Source: Puccinellia tenuiflora (taxonomy: Eukaryota > Streptophyta > Magnoliopsida > Poales > Poaceae). Taken from it: a stretch of 64,000 nt of DNA. Shown one piece after another: positions 34,109 to 46,192 of the stretch; the first letter of the stretch is position 1; every line of letters begins with the position of its first letter. The stretch lies in NCBI GenBank assembly GCA_012064385.1, contig QRDG01000412.1, forward strand, positions 186,001 to 250,000, given 5' to 3'. The notes beneath the pieces were generated by a model. That model was not told the origin of the DNA, made no database searches, and saw only the letters and a program-made list of their open reading frames with translations. The position numbers and the translations under genes were made by a program.

Positions 34109-36541
34109 ATGGCCGGCTCTCGTGCCGAACGTCTCGCTCGCCGGACGGCTAGCGCCGCCACCGCTCCCGCAGGCCGCCCGCGCGGCCGCCCGCGTGGGAG
34201 CTCTGCTCCGGAGCGCCGTGTCGACCCCGAGCCCCGCGTCGAGCACCCGGACGACGACGACATCGACCACGCTGAGGACGACCTCGGCGAAGAGGAGGCC
34301 TCCTCCCTGCACCCGTCGCGGGACCGTGCTGCCTCCTCGCTGGGCCGCCCTGCGCCCAGCCCGGCGACTGCGCTCCTCATGGCGCAGGAGCTGCTGCAGT
34401 ACCGCCCCACGCCGGCGGCTCAGGAGGCCTGGCTCAACCGCGTTGCCGAGCTCATCGGCGCCGCTCGCGCCGCGGCACCCGCACCGTCTCGTTCCCTGGT
34501 TCCTTCTGCACTCGTGGGGGACGTGGCGCACGGCGCACCTCCCGCGCCTCCTCGTCAGCCCGCGCCCGCTCCAGCTCCACCGGTTCCACCGCAACCTGCT
34601 CCAGCGGGGGCTCCTCCTCGCGACGGCCGCGCTGCATCGCACGCGTCGTCGCCGCACGACTGCCAAATCGTGCAGCGAGCCCCTGAGGACGCACGCGTGA
34701 GCATCGAGCGCGGGCAGGAACGCCGCAACCGCGCCGTCCAGGACGTCGCCACCGCCGGGCGCCACCTCCGTGCCACCCTCGCCAACGGCACGGTCACCTA
34801 CGGCACGACGGCCGCGTTCACTCGCAGCCTCCGTCGCGTCGTCTGGCCGGTCAAGTTCAGGCCGGACCTCCCTCCGCGCTACGACGGCAAGAACAACCCC
34901 CTGGAGTTCCTGCAGCTCTACTCTCTGGCCATCCAGGCCGCCGGGGGCGACGACAAGGTCATGGCGAACTGGTTCCCCATGGCCCTCAAGGACTCCGCGT
35001 CCTCATGGCTCACCAACCTCCCCGCCGAGTCCATCAACACCTGGGAGGAGCTCTGCCGGTGCTTCGTCGCCAACTTCAAGGGCACGTACGAGCGCGGCCT
35101 CACCTACAACGACCTCCGCGCCGTGCGTCAGAAGCCCGGCGAGACCCTCCGCAAGTACATCCAGCGCTTCAGCCAAGTGCGCAACAAGATCCCCAACGCC
35201 ACCGACGCACAGGTCATTTCGGCCTTCCAGGCTGGGGTCACAGACGTGCGGATGCTCGAGAAGCTCGGCATCCACGACAACATCACCACCGTCGTCAAGC
35301 TTTTCGACCTGGCGGACAAGTGCGCCAAGGCTGAAGAGGGCCGCTTGTTCGTCAAGAACGAGCCAGGGGACCCCACCGAGGGGTCCAAGAAGAAGAAATC
35401 CTCCGAGAAGCGCAAGACTACTGCGGTCCTCGCGGCAGAGCCCGACGCCAAGCAGCCTCGCCAAGCTGCCACTCCAGCCGCAGGACCTGAGAAGAAGGAT
35501 GATCGTCCCTTCTGCATCTACCACAACAGGCACTCTCACGCCACCGAGGACTGCTTCGACATCAAGAGGCTTCGCGAGGCTCGCGAGGCTCGCGAGGCAA
35601 ACGGAGGCCGCGGAGGCCGCGGCGGAGGCCGCGGCGGCCGCGGGGGGCGACGCTGGAACAACAACTACAACGACAACTACCAGCAGAACCCTCAGGCCAA
35701 CGCTGCCCAGCCCGCGAACGACAACCTGCCTGCCGAGGCTGACGAGGGCTACCAGGTGCCTCGTGGGGCCGCTTGCATCCTCGGCGGGGCTCAGGCCCCT
35801 CGCTCCAACCGCCACTTCAAGCAACTCGCTCGCGAGGTCGCAGCAGCCCTTCCTGGAGTCGAGGCCTCCAGGCCCCTCAAGTGGTCCCAGTGCCCCATTA
35901 CATTCGACTCCGGCGACCACCCCAAGTCCACCTCGACCGTTGGCACCATCCCGCTGGTCTGCACCCCCACCATCAACAACATCGCCGTCTCTAAGACGCT
36001 CATTGATGGGGGTGCTGGCCTCAACGTCATCTCCGTCGAGACATTCGAGAAGCTGCAGGTGCCCTACGAGCGGCTCATGCCTACCAGGCCCTTCTCGGGA
36101 GTGACAGAGGGTCTTACCACCCCTTTGGGGCAGGTGAGGCTCGCCGTCACTTTCGGCACCCAGGCCAACTACCGCACCGAGCTGATCGACTTCGACGTCG
36201 CGCACATCGGCCTGCCCTACAACGCCATACTCGGCTACCCCGCCCTCGCCAAATTCATGGCGGTGACCCACCACGCCTACAACCTCGTCAAGCTCCCTGG
36301 CTCGGGTGGCACCATTGTCATCCGCGGCGTGGTCTCGGACGCCCTGTACGCTGCGCAAGCGGCCTACAAGGCTGCCGCGGTGGCGTCACCCGCTGACGAG
36401 GACGAGGAACCCCTCCCGAGGCCCCCCGCGAAGAAGAAGCAGCTGTTCTCCCAGGAGAAGGCCGCGACAAAGCAAGTGTCTCTGGAGGCAAGCGGCTCGG
36501 GGGCTTGCGTCACCATCGGCGCCAACCTGCCTCCCAAATAG
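34109..36541 (+). CDS. Tat gag-protease
   Basis: An 810-residue ORF from the ATG 51 bp after the LTR. An Ala/Pro/Arg-rich N-terminus is followed by a retrotransposon gag domain (about residues 250-390, with NWFPMALKDSASSWL and RGLTYNDLRAVRQKPGETL). Then come a zinc-finger-like CX..HX..C motif (CIYHNRHSHATEDC), a Gly/Arg-rich stretch and an aspartic protease with IDGGAGLNVIS instead of the usual DTG/DSG, plus ILGYPALAKF. It stops at TAG (36539-36541). The same frame continues without interruption into the reverse transcriptase region, so the stop is probably a nonsense mutation of CAG in one polyprotein. Confidence 0.9.
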   Translation: MAGSRAERLARRTASAATAPAGRPRGRPRGSSAPERRVDPEPRVEHPDDDDIDHAEDDLGEEEASSLHPSRDRAASSLGRPAPSPATALLMAQELLQYRPTPAAQEAWLNRVAELIGAARAAAPAPSRSLVPSALVGDVAHGAPPAPPRQPAPAPAPPVPPQPAPAGAPPRDGRAASHASSPHDCQIVQRAPEDARVSIERGQERRNRAVQDVATAGRHLRATLANGTVTYGTTAAFTRSLRRVVWPVKFRPDLPPRYDGKNNPLEFLQLYSLAIQAAGGDDKVMANWFPMALKDSASSWLTNLPAESINTWEELCRCFVANFKGTYERGLTYNDLRAVRQKPGETLRKYIQRFSQVRNKIPNATDAQVISAFQAGVTDVRMLEKLGIHDNITTVVKLFDLADKCAKAEEGRLFVKNEPGDPTEGSKKKKSSEKRKTTAVLAAEPDAKQPRQAATPAAGPEKKDDRPFCIYHNRHSHATEDCFDIKRLREAREAREANGGRGGRGGGRGGRGGRRWNNNYNDNYQQNPQANAAQPANDNLPAEADEGYQVPRGAACILGGAQAPRSNRHFKQLAREVAAALPGVEASRPLKWSQCPITFDSGDHPKSTSTVGTIPLVCTPTINNIAVSKTLIDGGAGLNVISVETFEKLQVPYERLMPTRPFSGVTEGLTTPLGQVRLAVTFGTQANYRTELIDFDVAHIGLPYNAILGYPALAKFMAVTHHAYNLVKLPGSGGTIVIRGVVSDALYAAQAAYKAAAVASPADEDEEPLPRPPAKKKQLFSQEKAATKQVSLEASGSGACVTIGANLPPK

Positions 36542-39500
36542 GAAAGCGCGCTCGTCGCCTTCCTCAGGGCAAACTCTGACATGTTCGCCTGGACACCGTC
36601 AGATATGTCCGGAGTACCGAGGGAGGTGATCGAGCACCACTTAGCCGTGTGTCCAAACGCACGCCCCGTCAAGCAAAAAGCGCGGCGCCAAGCGCCAGAG
36701 AAGCAAGACTTCATCGTCAAGGAAGTAGACAAGCTGAAGAAGGCCAGCATCATCAAGGAAGTGGTCCACCCCACTTGGCTCGCCAACGGTGTGGTCGTCC
36801 CCAAGCACACCGGAGGGAGCCGCCTCTGCATCGACTTCACCGACCTCAACAAGGCCTGCCCCAAGGACCCCTATCCCCTCCCGAGGATCGACCAGATCGT
36901 AGACTCCACCGCCGGCTGCGCACTCCTCTGTTTTCTGGATGCCTTCTCTGGTTATCACCAGATCAAGATGGCGAAGGAGGACGAGGAGAAGACAGCATTT
37001 CTCACCCCTTGTGGTGTGTTTTGCTACGTCTGCATGCCCTTCGGTCTGAAGAACGCTGGCGCCACTTTCCAGCGCCTCATGAGGATCGCCTTGGGAGCTC
37101 AAATGGGGAGGAATGCAGAGGCCTACGTCGACGACATCGTCGTCAAGACCCGCGAGAAGGACACGCTCATCCAGGACCTCGAGGAGACCTTTGCCAACCT
37201 GCGCAAGGTCAACATCAAGCTGAACCCCGCCAAGTGCGTCTTCGGGGTCCCTTCAGGCAAGCTCCTCGGGTTCCTGGTATCCCACCGCGGCATTGAGGCC
37301 AACCCCGACAAGATCAAGGCCATAGAGCAGATGCAGCCCCCTCGTCGCCTCAAGGACATGCAACGCTTAGCGGGATGTATGGCCAGCCTTGGCCGTTTCA
37401 TCTCCAAGTTCGGCGAGAGGGCGCTGCCATTTTTCAAGATCATGAAGAGGTCCGGTCCCTTCAAGTGGACCCCCGAAGCAGCAAAGGCCTTTGAGGACCT
37501 GAAGAAATACCTGGCGAGCCCACCCATCATGGTCGCCCCACGCCCTCGCGAGCCTCTGAAGCTGTATCTTGCAGCCACTCCTCAGACGGCAAGCGCGGTC
37601 TTGGTGGCTGAAAGGGAAGAGCCAGTCCTCGACAAGCAGAACTCCGCCTCGCAAGCCCAGAACCCCCCGACAAGGAAGCAGCCTCGTCAAGCCTCCAGCC
37701 CCAAGAAAACCTCGCCAAGGACTCCACCGAGCCTGGAGAGGAGCCAGCCGCTGCCTCACCAACGACTACCCTCGTCGAGCATCCCGTGTACTTCGTCAGC
37801 ACAGTGCTGCGGGACGCTCGCGAGCGCTACCCCATGCAGCAAAAGCTCCTTTTCTCGCTCCTCATCGCCTCCAGGAAGCTGCGCCACTACTTCCAGGGCC
37901 ACCCCATCAAGGTGGTCACCTCATATCCCCTGGAGCAGGTCCTGCGCAACCCAAACGCAACAGATCGCGTCGCAAGCTGGGGCATAGAGCTACAACCTTT
38001 CGAGCTGGAGTTTGACACCACCAGGGTCATCAAGGGCAGAGTGCTGGCTGATTTCATGGCCGAATGGACGGACACGCGCAAAGAAGAAGAGCTTCCAGAG
38101 GAGGAAGCTACAGCCTCAGGAGGGACGACACCAAGCCACTGGACCATGCACTTCGACGGCGCCTTTGCGGCCAGGAGTGCAGGGGCTGGCGCCGTCCTCA
38201 CCTCACCGACAGGCGACAAGCTCTACTACGCCGTCCAACTGTGCTTCAAGGACAACGACAAGGTCTCCAACAACATCGCTGAGTATGAAGGCCTCCTCGC
38301 CGGGCTCAGAGCCGCCATCGCCCTCGGCATCAAGTACATCCTCATCAAGGGCGACTCCCAGCTCCTCGTCAACTTCTCCAACAAAAGCTACACGCCTAAG
38401 GACACCTACATGGTGGCCTACCTTGAAGAGGTACGCAAGCTGGAGAAACACTTCAGGGGCATGGAGCTCAAGCACATCCCGCGGGCAGAAAACCAAGAGG
38501 CAGATGAAATTGCTCGGCGAGCAGCAAGAAGAGAAGCCCAGAAGCCTGGAGTATTCGAGGAGAGGCTCACCAAGGCCTCGGTCAAGCAACCTGTGGTCAA
38601 CATCAGCATCGACGAGGAGCTCCCACCTGCCCCACCAAGCGGAGCACCAAACTGTGGGTTGCCCTCGGGCGATCGCTTGCTGCTGACTCTGGTACGACAA
38701 GACACTGGTTGGATCGACGAGATCAAGAACTACCTGCAGAACCGAGCCCTCCCCGAAGACGACGCAGAGGCCGAGAGAATTGCTCGCCAGGCCAAGTCCT
38801 ACTGCCTCCACGACGGAGACCTGTACCGCAAGCGACCCAATGGGGTTGCGCTGCGGTGCGTCCCGGCCGAGGAAGGCCGCCAGCTCATCAACGACATCCA
38901 CAGCGGCGAGTGCGGCCACCACTCTTCCTCGCGCACCATTGCAGGCAAGGTCTTCCGGAGTGGCTTCTACTGGCCCTCAGTGCTTCAAGATGCTGCCGAA
39001 ATCGTCCAGTCCTGCGACGCATGCCAATTCCACGCCAAGCAAATCCACCAGCCCGCGCAAGGACTCCAGACGATCCCGCTCTCCTGGCCGTTCGCGGTCT
39101 GGGGGCTGGACCTGCTGGGACCCTTCCCGCGAGCGCTCGGGGGCTACCGCTACCTCTACGTCGCCATCGACAAATTCACCAAGTGGCCTGAGGTGGAGCC
39201 CGTACGCACCATTCCGGCGAAATCGGCGGTAAAATTCATAAGGAGCCTGGTCTGCCGCTTCGGCGTGCCCAACCGCATCATCACCGACAACGGCTCACAA
39301 TTCATCAGTGGCGCCTTCAAGTCCTACTGCGGCAGCATCGGTGCCCAAATCTGCTACGCCTCGGTGGCGCATCCACGAAGCAACGGGCAGGCCGAACGAG
39401 CCAACGCCGAGGTGCTCAAGGGCCTCAAGACGAGAAGCTTCAACCGCCTCAAGGCCAGCGGCAAGCATTGGATCGATGAGCTCCCCTCGGTGCTCTGGTC

Positions 39501-39945
39501 CATCCGCACCACGCCAACAAAGCCAACTGGTGAGACGCCGTTCTCCCTCGTCTATGGCGCTGAAGCCGTCCTCCCCAGCGAGATCACTCATGGCTCTCCG
39601 CGAGTCTTGGCCTTCAAGGAGGCTGAGGTGGACGAACTCCGCAACGACGACCTGCTGCTGCTTGAAGGGCTCCGCCGCAATGCGGCCCTGAGAGCGGCAA
39701 GGTACCAGCAAGACCTCCGTCGCTACCACAGCCGCCACATCCGCCCGCGCACTCTCGAAGCAGGAGACCTTGTCCTGAGGAGAATCCTCTCCAGGGCAGG
39801 CCTCCACAAGCTCTCACCAATGTGGGAAGGCCCCTACAGAGTCGTGCACATCGCCAGGCCTGGCTCCGCGCGGCTCGAGACGGAGGACGGCATCCCTGTC
39901 GCCAACCCCTGGAACATCCAGCACCTGCGCAAGTTCTACCCCTGA
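36542..39945 (+). pseudogene. Tat pol: RT, RNase H and integrase, one frameshift
   Basis: Directly in frame after the TAG comes reverse transcriptase (LCIDFTDLNKACPKDPYPLP, FLDAFSGYHQI, AYVDDIVVK) up to about 37600. A frameshift near the C6 run at 37664-37669 moves the frame; the second part (ending 39945) has a hydrophilic linker, the second RNase H (HFDGAFAARSAGAGAV, IAEYEGLLAGL), and an integrase with an HHCC finger and catalytic D, D and E (GLDLLGPFPRA, IITDNGSQF, QAERANAEV). The C-terminus ends NIQHLRKFYP with no chromodomain, as in Tat elements. Apart from the stop and frameshift the domains look complete. Confidence 0.9.
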
Positions 39946-41161
39946 TCGCCCTCGGCGAGCAATTTTTTGCATCAAGGGAGAGCCACGCGCCATCATCCTC
40001 CACAAGGAAAAACTTCGGGCTCCCCTCTCTACTATACGTTGCCGCGGGCCGTTCGAGAAGACTCCCAAGCCACCAAGCCTCGGCATGGTAACCTCTTCAG
40101 GCACCATGTCTTGGCGAGGTGGATCCCCATGCCGGTCATGGTGGAACGCAGGCTAAAAGCCACCCCCGCATAGGGGCCCCCTGAGCTCTCTCTACATGCG
40201 TCTGCCTCGGGCACGCCTCTCGAGAGTCTCAGCCACAGAATGTGGACCCCATGCCAAGAGCATGGCGGATTTTTTGTGCTTCTGGCCACGCCAGTGTAAT
40301 GAACCTATGTTTCAGGTCAATTTGAACTCTTGCGCATCGCGCCAGCATATTTTGCGGCTTCGGCAAAGCTGTTATTACTATTTATTCTCGCTCGTATGAT
40401 CCCTCCTGTGTATCTCACGAGCGGGGGCTAGCAGGGTGCCATGCCACGGGAGCATCCCGGCAGCACCTCAAACCCAAGGGATCCGAGCTCTGAACTTGCG
40501 GGTCAGCTCTCATGCATGTCAACTCCTAAGGAGCTCTGAACTCATGGGTCAGCTCCCGCGCACGTCAACTCACCAAGGATCACCAAAACCTTGGTGCTTG
40601 TTCTCCTCGTGAGACACACATGAAGGAACCTACGAGCACAAGTTATCTAACTATCTATTGCTTGTGGGTATGCCTATCTCTCCAAGTGCAGGAAAACAGG
40701 CTCTTCAAGCCTCAGGCAACATCAAGGCAAAAACATCTCGCCAGGGAACCAACACCCTCTCCAAGGCAGAATGCCTCGCTAAGCTAAGTACAAACACTTG
40801 GTTGAATTTCCTCTTGCTGGTTTTTGCCCCTCGAGTCTCTTTTCTCTCTCCCACGCCTCATGGGCTGCTTGCACGTCAAAGGGGAGCCCCAAGCATCGCG
40901 CTTCGAGGAGCTCTTACTTCTTGAGGCCTCACACACCCCCGGCCTTGTGGAGCCCTGACTCTCACATACCGAAGCGGCGGTGGTGTAGCGCCAAGAGAGG
41001 GTCCTAAGACGTAGAGCGAAAAAGACATGAAGGGAAAAGACAAAAGCCACCCGAGGGACGTTCACAAGCACATTCCAATATAACTTAACAAGTTCTTACA
41101 AAGTTTACAACCAAAATACCACGATAATGTGCCCCATGCACGACCAGCTACAGGAAGGAGT
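39946..41161. other. Tat 3' non-coding region
   Basis: No gene is visible. A short duplication around GAGCTCTGAACT..GGGTCAGCTC occurs at about 40486-40510 and 40531-40555. Confidence 0.6.
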
Positions 41162-44100
41162 TCAGGCCGTCGCGCCTCCTGAGGTGCCCGCTCCGTCCAC
41201 GGCAGCTCCCGCCTCCAGGGCGCCTTCCTCGCCGTCGCCTTCGTCTTCATCGACCAAGACTTGGTCGTACTTCCTGGCGAGCACCTCAGCAGCCTCCCCC
41301 GCCTTGCTGCGGATCTCGACCGGCTCCATCACGGCCTCGAGGTTGAACGAGGGCCAGAGCTTCAGAAGGTTGCTGAAGACGCGGCTGGTGGCAAGGACGA
41401 GGAGATCGCGGCTCTCCGCCACGACGCGCTCGTCGAAGCGCTTCGCGACCTTTTCAATCTCCCGAGGAATTGCCCGAAGAATTGCGTGTATGCTGCCTCG
41501 TCGTCGATCCCTCTGGAGGGAAGGTGGGGGACCTCAATCCTCATGTCGTCCCCAATGGCGTTCGTGCGGCGAACCAACTCGTGGAGCATGAGCTGGCGCT
41601 GGCGCGTCATGGCCCGGCTGTGCCGCGCGGAGTCTTGCGCTTGCTCCGCGCGGTCCGCGGCCGGCCCCACCTGCTGCTGGAGGTCGCTCAGGTCCGCCTT
41701 CAGGGCGGCGATCTCTTTCTCCGCGCGAGTCAGCGCCTCCTTGGCGCGCTGGAGGCGAGAGGTCAACTCCCTCTCCGACTTCTCGAGCCCTTCGATCTGA
41801 TGCAGGAACTCGTTGCGTTTCTTTGTGAAGCGCTCTTCCTGCATCTTGGCTTTGGCGTCATAGTCGTTGGCGAGGCTCTCGCGGATGCACTCAACCCTGG
41901 CGTCGGCCTCCTCCTGGGTCCGTTTCTGCTTCAGCGCAAGGTCAGCGTTGGCCTTGTCGTGGCGCTCCTTGCGGGTGGCCTCGCTCCTGGCCACCGAATT
42001 CTCGCGCTCTTGCAGTTGCCCCTCGCGGATGGCCTGGGCCGCCTCGAGCAGTTGGATTTGCTCCTCGCGTTGGCACAACTCGTTCTCCTGGAGGGAGAGC
42101 TCTTCCTCGCGCCGCTTCAGCTCGGTCTCGCGAGGCGCTAGCTGCCCCTCGCGGGCATCTAGTTGCTCGCGCAACTCCTTCAAGCTGGTCCCTCGTGGCC
42201 TCGGACTCGTCGGCGAGCTTCTCCTTTGCGGCCGCCAGCTCCTGGTGCTTGGCGGTGGTCTCCGTTTTCAGCGCCTCCCGGGCGGCGTCCAGCTGGTGCA
42301 TGACCTCCGCCGCCTCCCGCTTGACGCTGTCGCGGGTCTCCTTCGTGAAGCGCATCGCTTCTTCGCGCGCCGCCCTGCCGCCGCATCCTGCCGGTGGCAC
42401 ATTTCCACCCGCTCGTAGAGAAGGGCCCAGGCGTCTGCGAGCCTCGCCCGCTCCTTCTCCCTGGCGAGATCTTCCTCGGCGAGCTGCGCCGCCAGCTCGT
42501 CGAGCGCCTGCCGCGATTGGCGGAAGACAACGTCGCGGCGAACCGCGCGAGGGCGCGGCTCACTCAGCGCCAGGACCCCTGCGTCGTTGTGGGGCGCAGA
42601 GGCCTCGACGCTCGTCGAGGCGCCCAGGGCACCTTGCCCCGAGCCTGTAGCGGCCTCCGTCGCGGCTTGGGGGCTCGTGGGGGCGCCCTCCTCGCCGCCC
42701 GCGTCGAGAGCTCTCAGGGGGCTGGGCGTCCTCTCGCCCCCGGCCCCGCCTCTTGGGGGCTCCAGAGGCACCACCACCTGTTGCTCTTCAGGGGCGCTCC
42801 CCGCCCCTTCAACGGTGGCCGCGCTCGCCGCGGCCTCGGGCGCGCCCGCCCCTCTTGTTGGAGCCTCCTTCGTCTCTGGGGGCGGCTCCAGGACGATCTC
42901 CTCGTCAACCGCTTCCTCTTCCTCGCAGTGCTCGGCCACAGGAGGAGTAGCAGCCCGATTTGGCGGAGGCGTCGCCAGCTCAATCACCTCCTCCTCGCGG
43001 TGTTCAACCACGGGGGGAGAAGCTCCCCTAGATGGAGACGTCGTCGCCTCCTCGACCACCACCACCTCCGCGCGGTGCTCACCCGCGGGAGGGACTGTCT
43101 CCTGCTGCGACTCCACAGCCGCTTGCTGCGACTCGTCAGTCGCCGGCCTCGGCTCGTCAGCCGACTGTCGCGGTTCGTTAGCCGCTTGCCGCGGCTCGAC
43201 GGCCACCTGCTGCAGCTCGTCAGCCACAGGCGCCTCCTCGGCGGCGCTGGCGATCTCCCCAAGCTTGCGGAGACGCCGCCTCTTTGGCGCCGCGGGTACG
43301 CTGAAGAAACACAAGCGAAGCAAAGACCCCTCAGGAGGAGATTCTCTGAAGCAAATGTTGAAAGGAAAGAAAGGACCAAACTTACTCGTCGGCCGCTCTC
43401 CACACCCTTTTCTTCCCCTTGGGCAGCTGGAGGGCGCTCGCTCCGGCCTCTTTGGGAGGCGCCGCTGCCTTCTCGGGAGGAGCATCCCTCGACGCGGCTC
43501 CGGCGTCCTTGTCGTGGAGGGCGTTGGTGCGGGGCTCGTGATGCCCTCTCCTGCTGCTGCCCTCCTCCTCCGTAGGGCATTGGGAACGGACCACACGGAA
43601 GGCGTCCTCGTCGCCGCTAGAGGAAATCTCCTGGAGGTCCGCGCTGGGCGGCGCGTTCCTTGAACCTGCATCCTCGCCAGAGGGGTTGGCGCCCCGGGAA
43701 GCCTCATCCTCGCCGGACTCTTCATCCTCGTCCGTCTCCAGCGCGTCAGCCGCCTGCTCCTGCTCCGCCGCCCATGGATTGCGGCGGGACCCGACGAGCC
43801 TCGCGGGTCTGATGTCCCATTCATCAAAGAGGGGTAGGAGCCTACGGGCCTCGTGCACGCTCTCATCCACATAGACGAACAGCGGCAAGGCGTCGTCGTT
43901 GCTTGGGGGTGAAATAGACGTCGTGGCAAAGAGGGCCCTCATGATCTGCTTCAGCTCTTCCGGGGAGAGATCATCGGGGCTGAGGCGCATCCTATCATCC
44001 GGGCCTGAATAGGTCCACATCGGCGCCGAATGCCATTGAAGAGGAGCAATGCGGCGTGCAACGAAATCCATCGCCACCATCCGGCCGGTGAGCCCGGCCT

Positions 44101-44811
44101 CGCGGAGCACCTGAATACGCTCATATACCGCCATGAGCTTAGGGCCCTCGAAGTCACCGCTCGCCCAACGCGCTCACTTCCTCGGCGGCGCCACGGGTGC
44201 CTCCAGGTTGCGGTTCGACGACTTGGTGCGAACGAAGAGCCACTTCTTGCGGAACTTCTCCACCTTCTTCATCACCTCGGTGATGGCATTCTCACCCTGC
44301 CACGCGATGGGAATGTATTCCTCACTTCTGGCGGCGGCGATGCGGAAGGAGACGCATCCAAGCCGCTCGTTCGACTTGGTGCTCCGGAGGGAGTAGAAGC
44401 TGCGGAAGAGGGCCACCGAGGGGTGGACACTGACGTATGCCTCGCAGAGGTAGGCAAAGATGGCGAGAATGAGCACGGAGTTGGGGTGGAGGTGAAGAAG
44501 TTGGATCCGGTACGCTTCAAGGATCGCCAGGAGGAAGCTGGAGAAGGGGGGAACGAGGCCGGCGTAGAGTGTGTGAAAGAAGACGGGGTAGTACCCCAGG
44601 CCGACATTGCTGCCGCCGGGCGCTATGCTGGTGGCGCCGAGCTCGTGGGTGTTGGCGGCCACCAGGTGCCGCGCCCTGGAAACCGCCGCCGCGCCGACGA
44701 GGGACTCCGGCATCGTCCCTGGGGCGCGGCGCCCCGCATCGCCGCCGCAGACGTGCCGGTCTGCATCGCGGCCTTGCCCTTCTGGCCGTCGGTTGCCCTC
44801 TTGGGAGCCAT
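41162..44811 (-). pseudogene. Antisense spliced gene of the Tat element (Transposase_28-type)
   Basis: On the strand opposite to gag-pol. The ATG at 44811 starts MAPKRATDGQKGKAAM. The conserved part follows from 44713 in another frame (ARHLVAANTHELG, YYPVFFHTLYAGLVPPFSSF, AFLYLCEAYV-like, WKNSxx absent), resembling the gypsy-type transposon domain found in grass Tat elements. An in-frame TGA lies at 44176-44174, and the frame continues to 43386. An 85-bp GT-AG intron (43385-43301, GTAAGT..TTCTTCAG) joins it to a Glu/Pro-rich exon. A long coiled coil follows (RREEELSLQENELCQREEQI) and a C-terminal part with FSNLLKLWPSFNLEAVMEP ending at 41162. Further frameshifts lie near 44740, 42375, 42180 and 41460. 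Function in such elements is unknown; this copy is inactive. Confidence 0.75.
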
Positions 44812-45124
44812 GGCCGCCGGAAGAAAAACTCGAAGACGAAGACCTCGGAAGCGGCGAGCTCTGGGAGGAAGAAGAGGTTTTTGGAGAAGAGGGCGGCGGA
44901 GTAATGGGAGAGGTGACGGGCGCTGTCTGCGCGCCCAGGCTTTATTGACCGGCTCCCGAGTCGTGGTAGGCCCCGCCACGTCGCCCGTTGGAGCCGAGGA
45001 GGTCGTGGCCGCGGGTGCAACCGCAGCGCTCCACGTGTCGCGGCCCTGTCAGACATCTTTGGCCCCTCGACGCTTCGCCTTCGTCCATGGGCCTCGGCGT
45101 GCCCGTCGCGGGCCCGGGGGCTAC

Positions 45125-46192
45125 TGTCGGCACAGTGGAAACCAGGGTACCACGGGCCGGCCTGCCAGGGCCCACAAGATCCTTTGGATGATTTTCGCTA
45201 AGGACCAGGCTCTCCAAGCCTGGCGAGCTTCGCGAGGATTTTTCCCTCGCGAAGGGTTTTTCTCTCCTCGCCAAGGATTCTCTCCCTTGGTGAGGGATCG
45301 CAACTCGACAAGGCGTCTCCGACGCCGCCCGCAATTCTGCTAAGGACCAAGCTGAAGGGCTCGGCGAGGCTTTTCGCCTCGCGAAGCTCTTTCCTCGTGA
45401 AGCAATCTCTGCCCCCGCGGCAGAGTGCACATGGGCTCTGCGCCGTGTGCAGAGTGACGCGCGTGCTTACGCGCGATGACGACGACGCCGCAGTTGCTGT
45501 TTCCATGTATAAAGCAGTCAACAAAGCGGAGCCAAGCAAAGCGGACAACGAGTATTGCCTCTTTGGTGATAAGGGAACAGTCTGCAGCTACACTCCAAGG
45601 ACGACGTCACCGTGGGTCACCTCCCACCTCGGCAAGCGCCAGCCCGCCGTCCAGCTGGTCGGTGCCCCTTTTCAGCTTTGGTGACGCCGTTCCCCTGCCG
45701 TGGACCGCGTCCACGAGCTTTACCTTTATGGTGGACTTCACCTTTATCGTGCACCGCGCCTCCTCCGTCGTCGCCGTGTGGTAACCCTTCCCGCCCAAAT
45801 GTTTGGGCAGAAGAGGTCCAAGACGCCTATAAAAGGAGGAGGGGTGCGCCCAAGCAAAGGGTTCGGTTTTTGGAGTCTAGGAGCCTACCCAAAAACCCTA
45901 GATCTGAAGACTAGCAAGTAGCCATTGTTAGCCACCTCGAGCTCGACAAGCTCTCCTTGTACTGTGAACTCTCCAAGCAGTGCAATACACAAAAGCAGGA
46001 CGTAGGGGTTTTACCTCCACAAGAGGGCCCTGAACCTGGGTAAGACCGAGCGTTCCATCTCTGCAGTGCTGTCCCGCAGCGAGTCCGACGAGCACCGTCG
46101 CCGGAGCACGTTGAGGGTTGTTTGATTCCGTGTTCAGCCCCTTACTCGATCCTTCTCGAGACACCCCCAGTTCCTGGGACAGTTCTCCGACA
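45125..46192 (+). repeat. 3' LTR of the Tat element
   Basis: A 1,068-bp partner of 32991-34057, followed directly by the target duplication ATTAT. The purine-rich GGGCCCGGGGGCTAC lies just before it. Confidence 0.95.

Larger units (their letters stand above)
32991..46192 (+). mobile_element. Tat-lineage Ty3/Gypsy retrotransposon, 13.2 kb
   Basis: A complete plus-strand element inside the Sabrina-like internal region, with target duplication ATTAT (32986-32990 and 46193-46197). The LTRs are 32991-34057 and 45125-46192 and differ by about 12 substitutions and one indel by eye (near 1.1 percent). The primer site TGGCGCGCCAGGTAGGGG follows the left LTR and GGGCCCGGGGGCTAC precedes the right LTR. 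It carries gag-protease, then RT, RNase H and integrase without a chromodomain, then 5 kb with an antisense gene. This layout fits grass Tat elements such as RIRE2 and Grande. A stop and a frameshift interrupt the polyprotein. Confidence 0.95.

Noticed and set aside
34122..36358. Long antisense and shifted ORFs over Tat gag
   Set aside because: They are shadows of the GC-rich gag frame, with biased composition and no domain.
41127..43663. Long plus-strand ORFs opposite the antisense gene
   Set aside because: They mirror the codon-biased antisense gene; the recognised motifs and splice sites are on the minus strand only.
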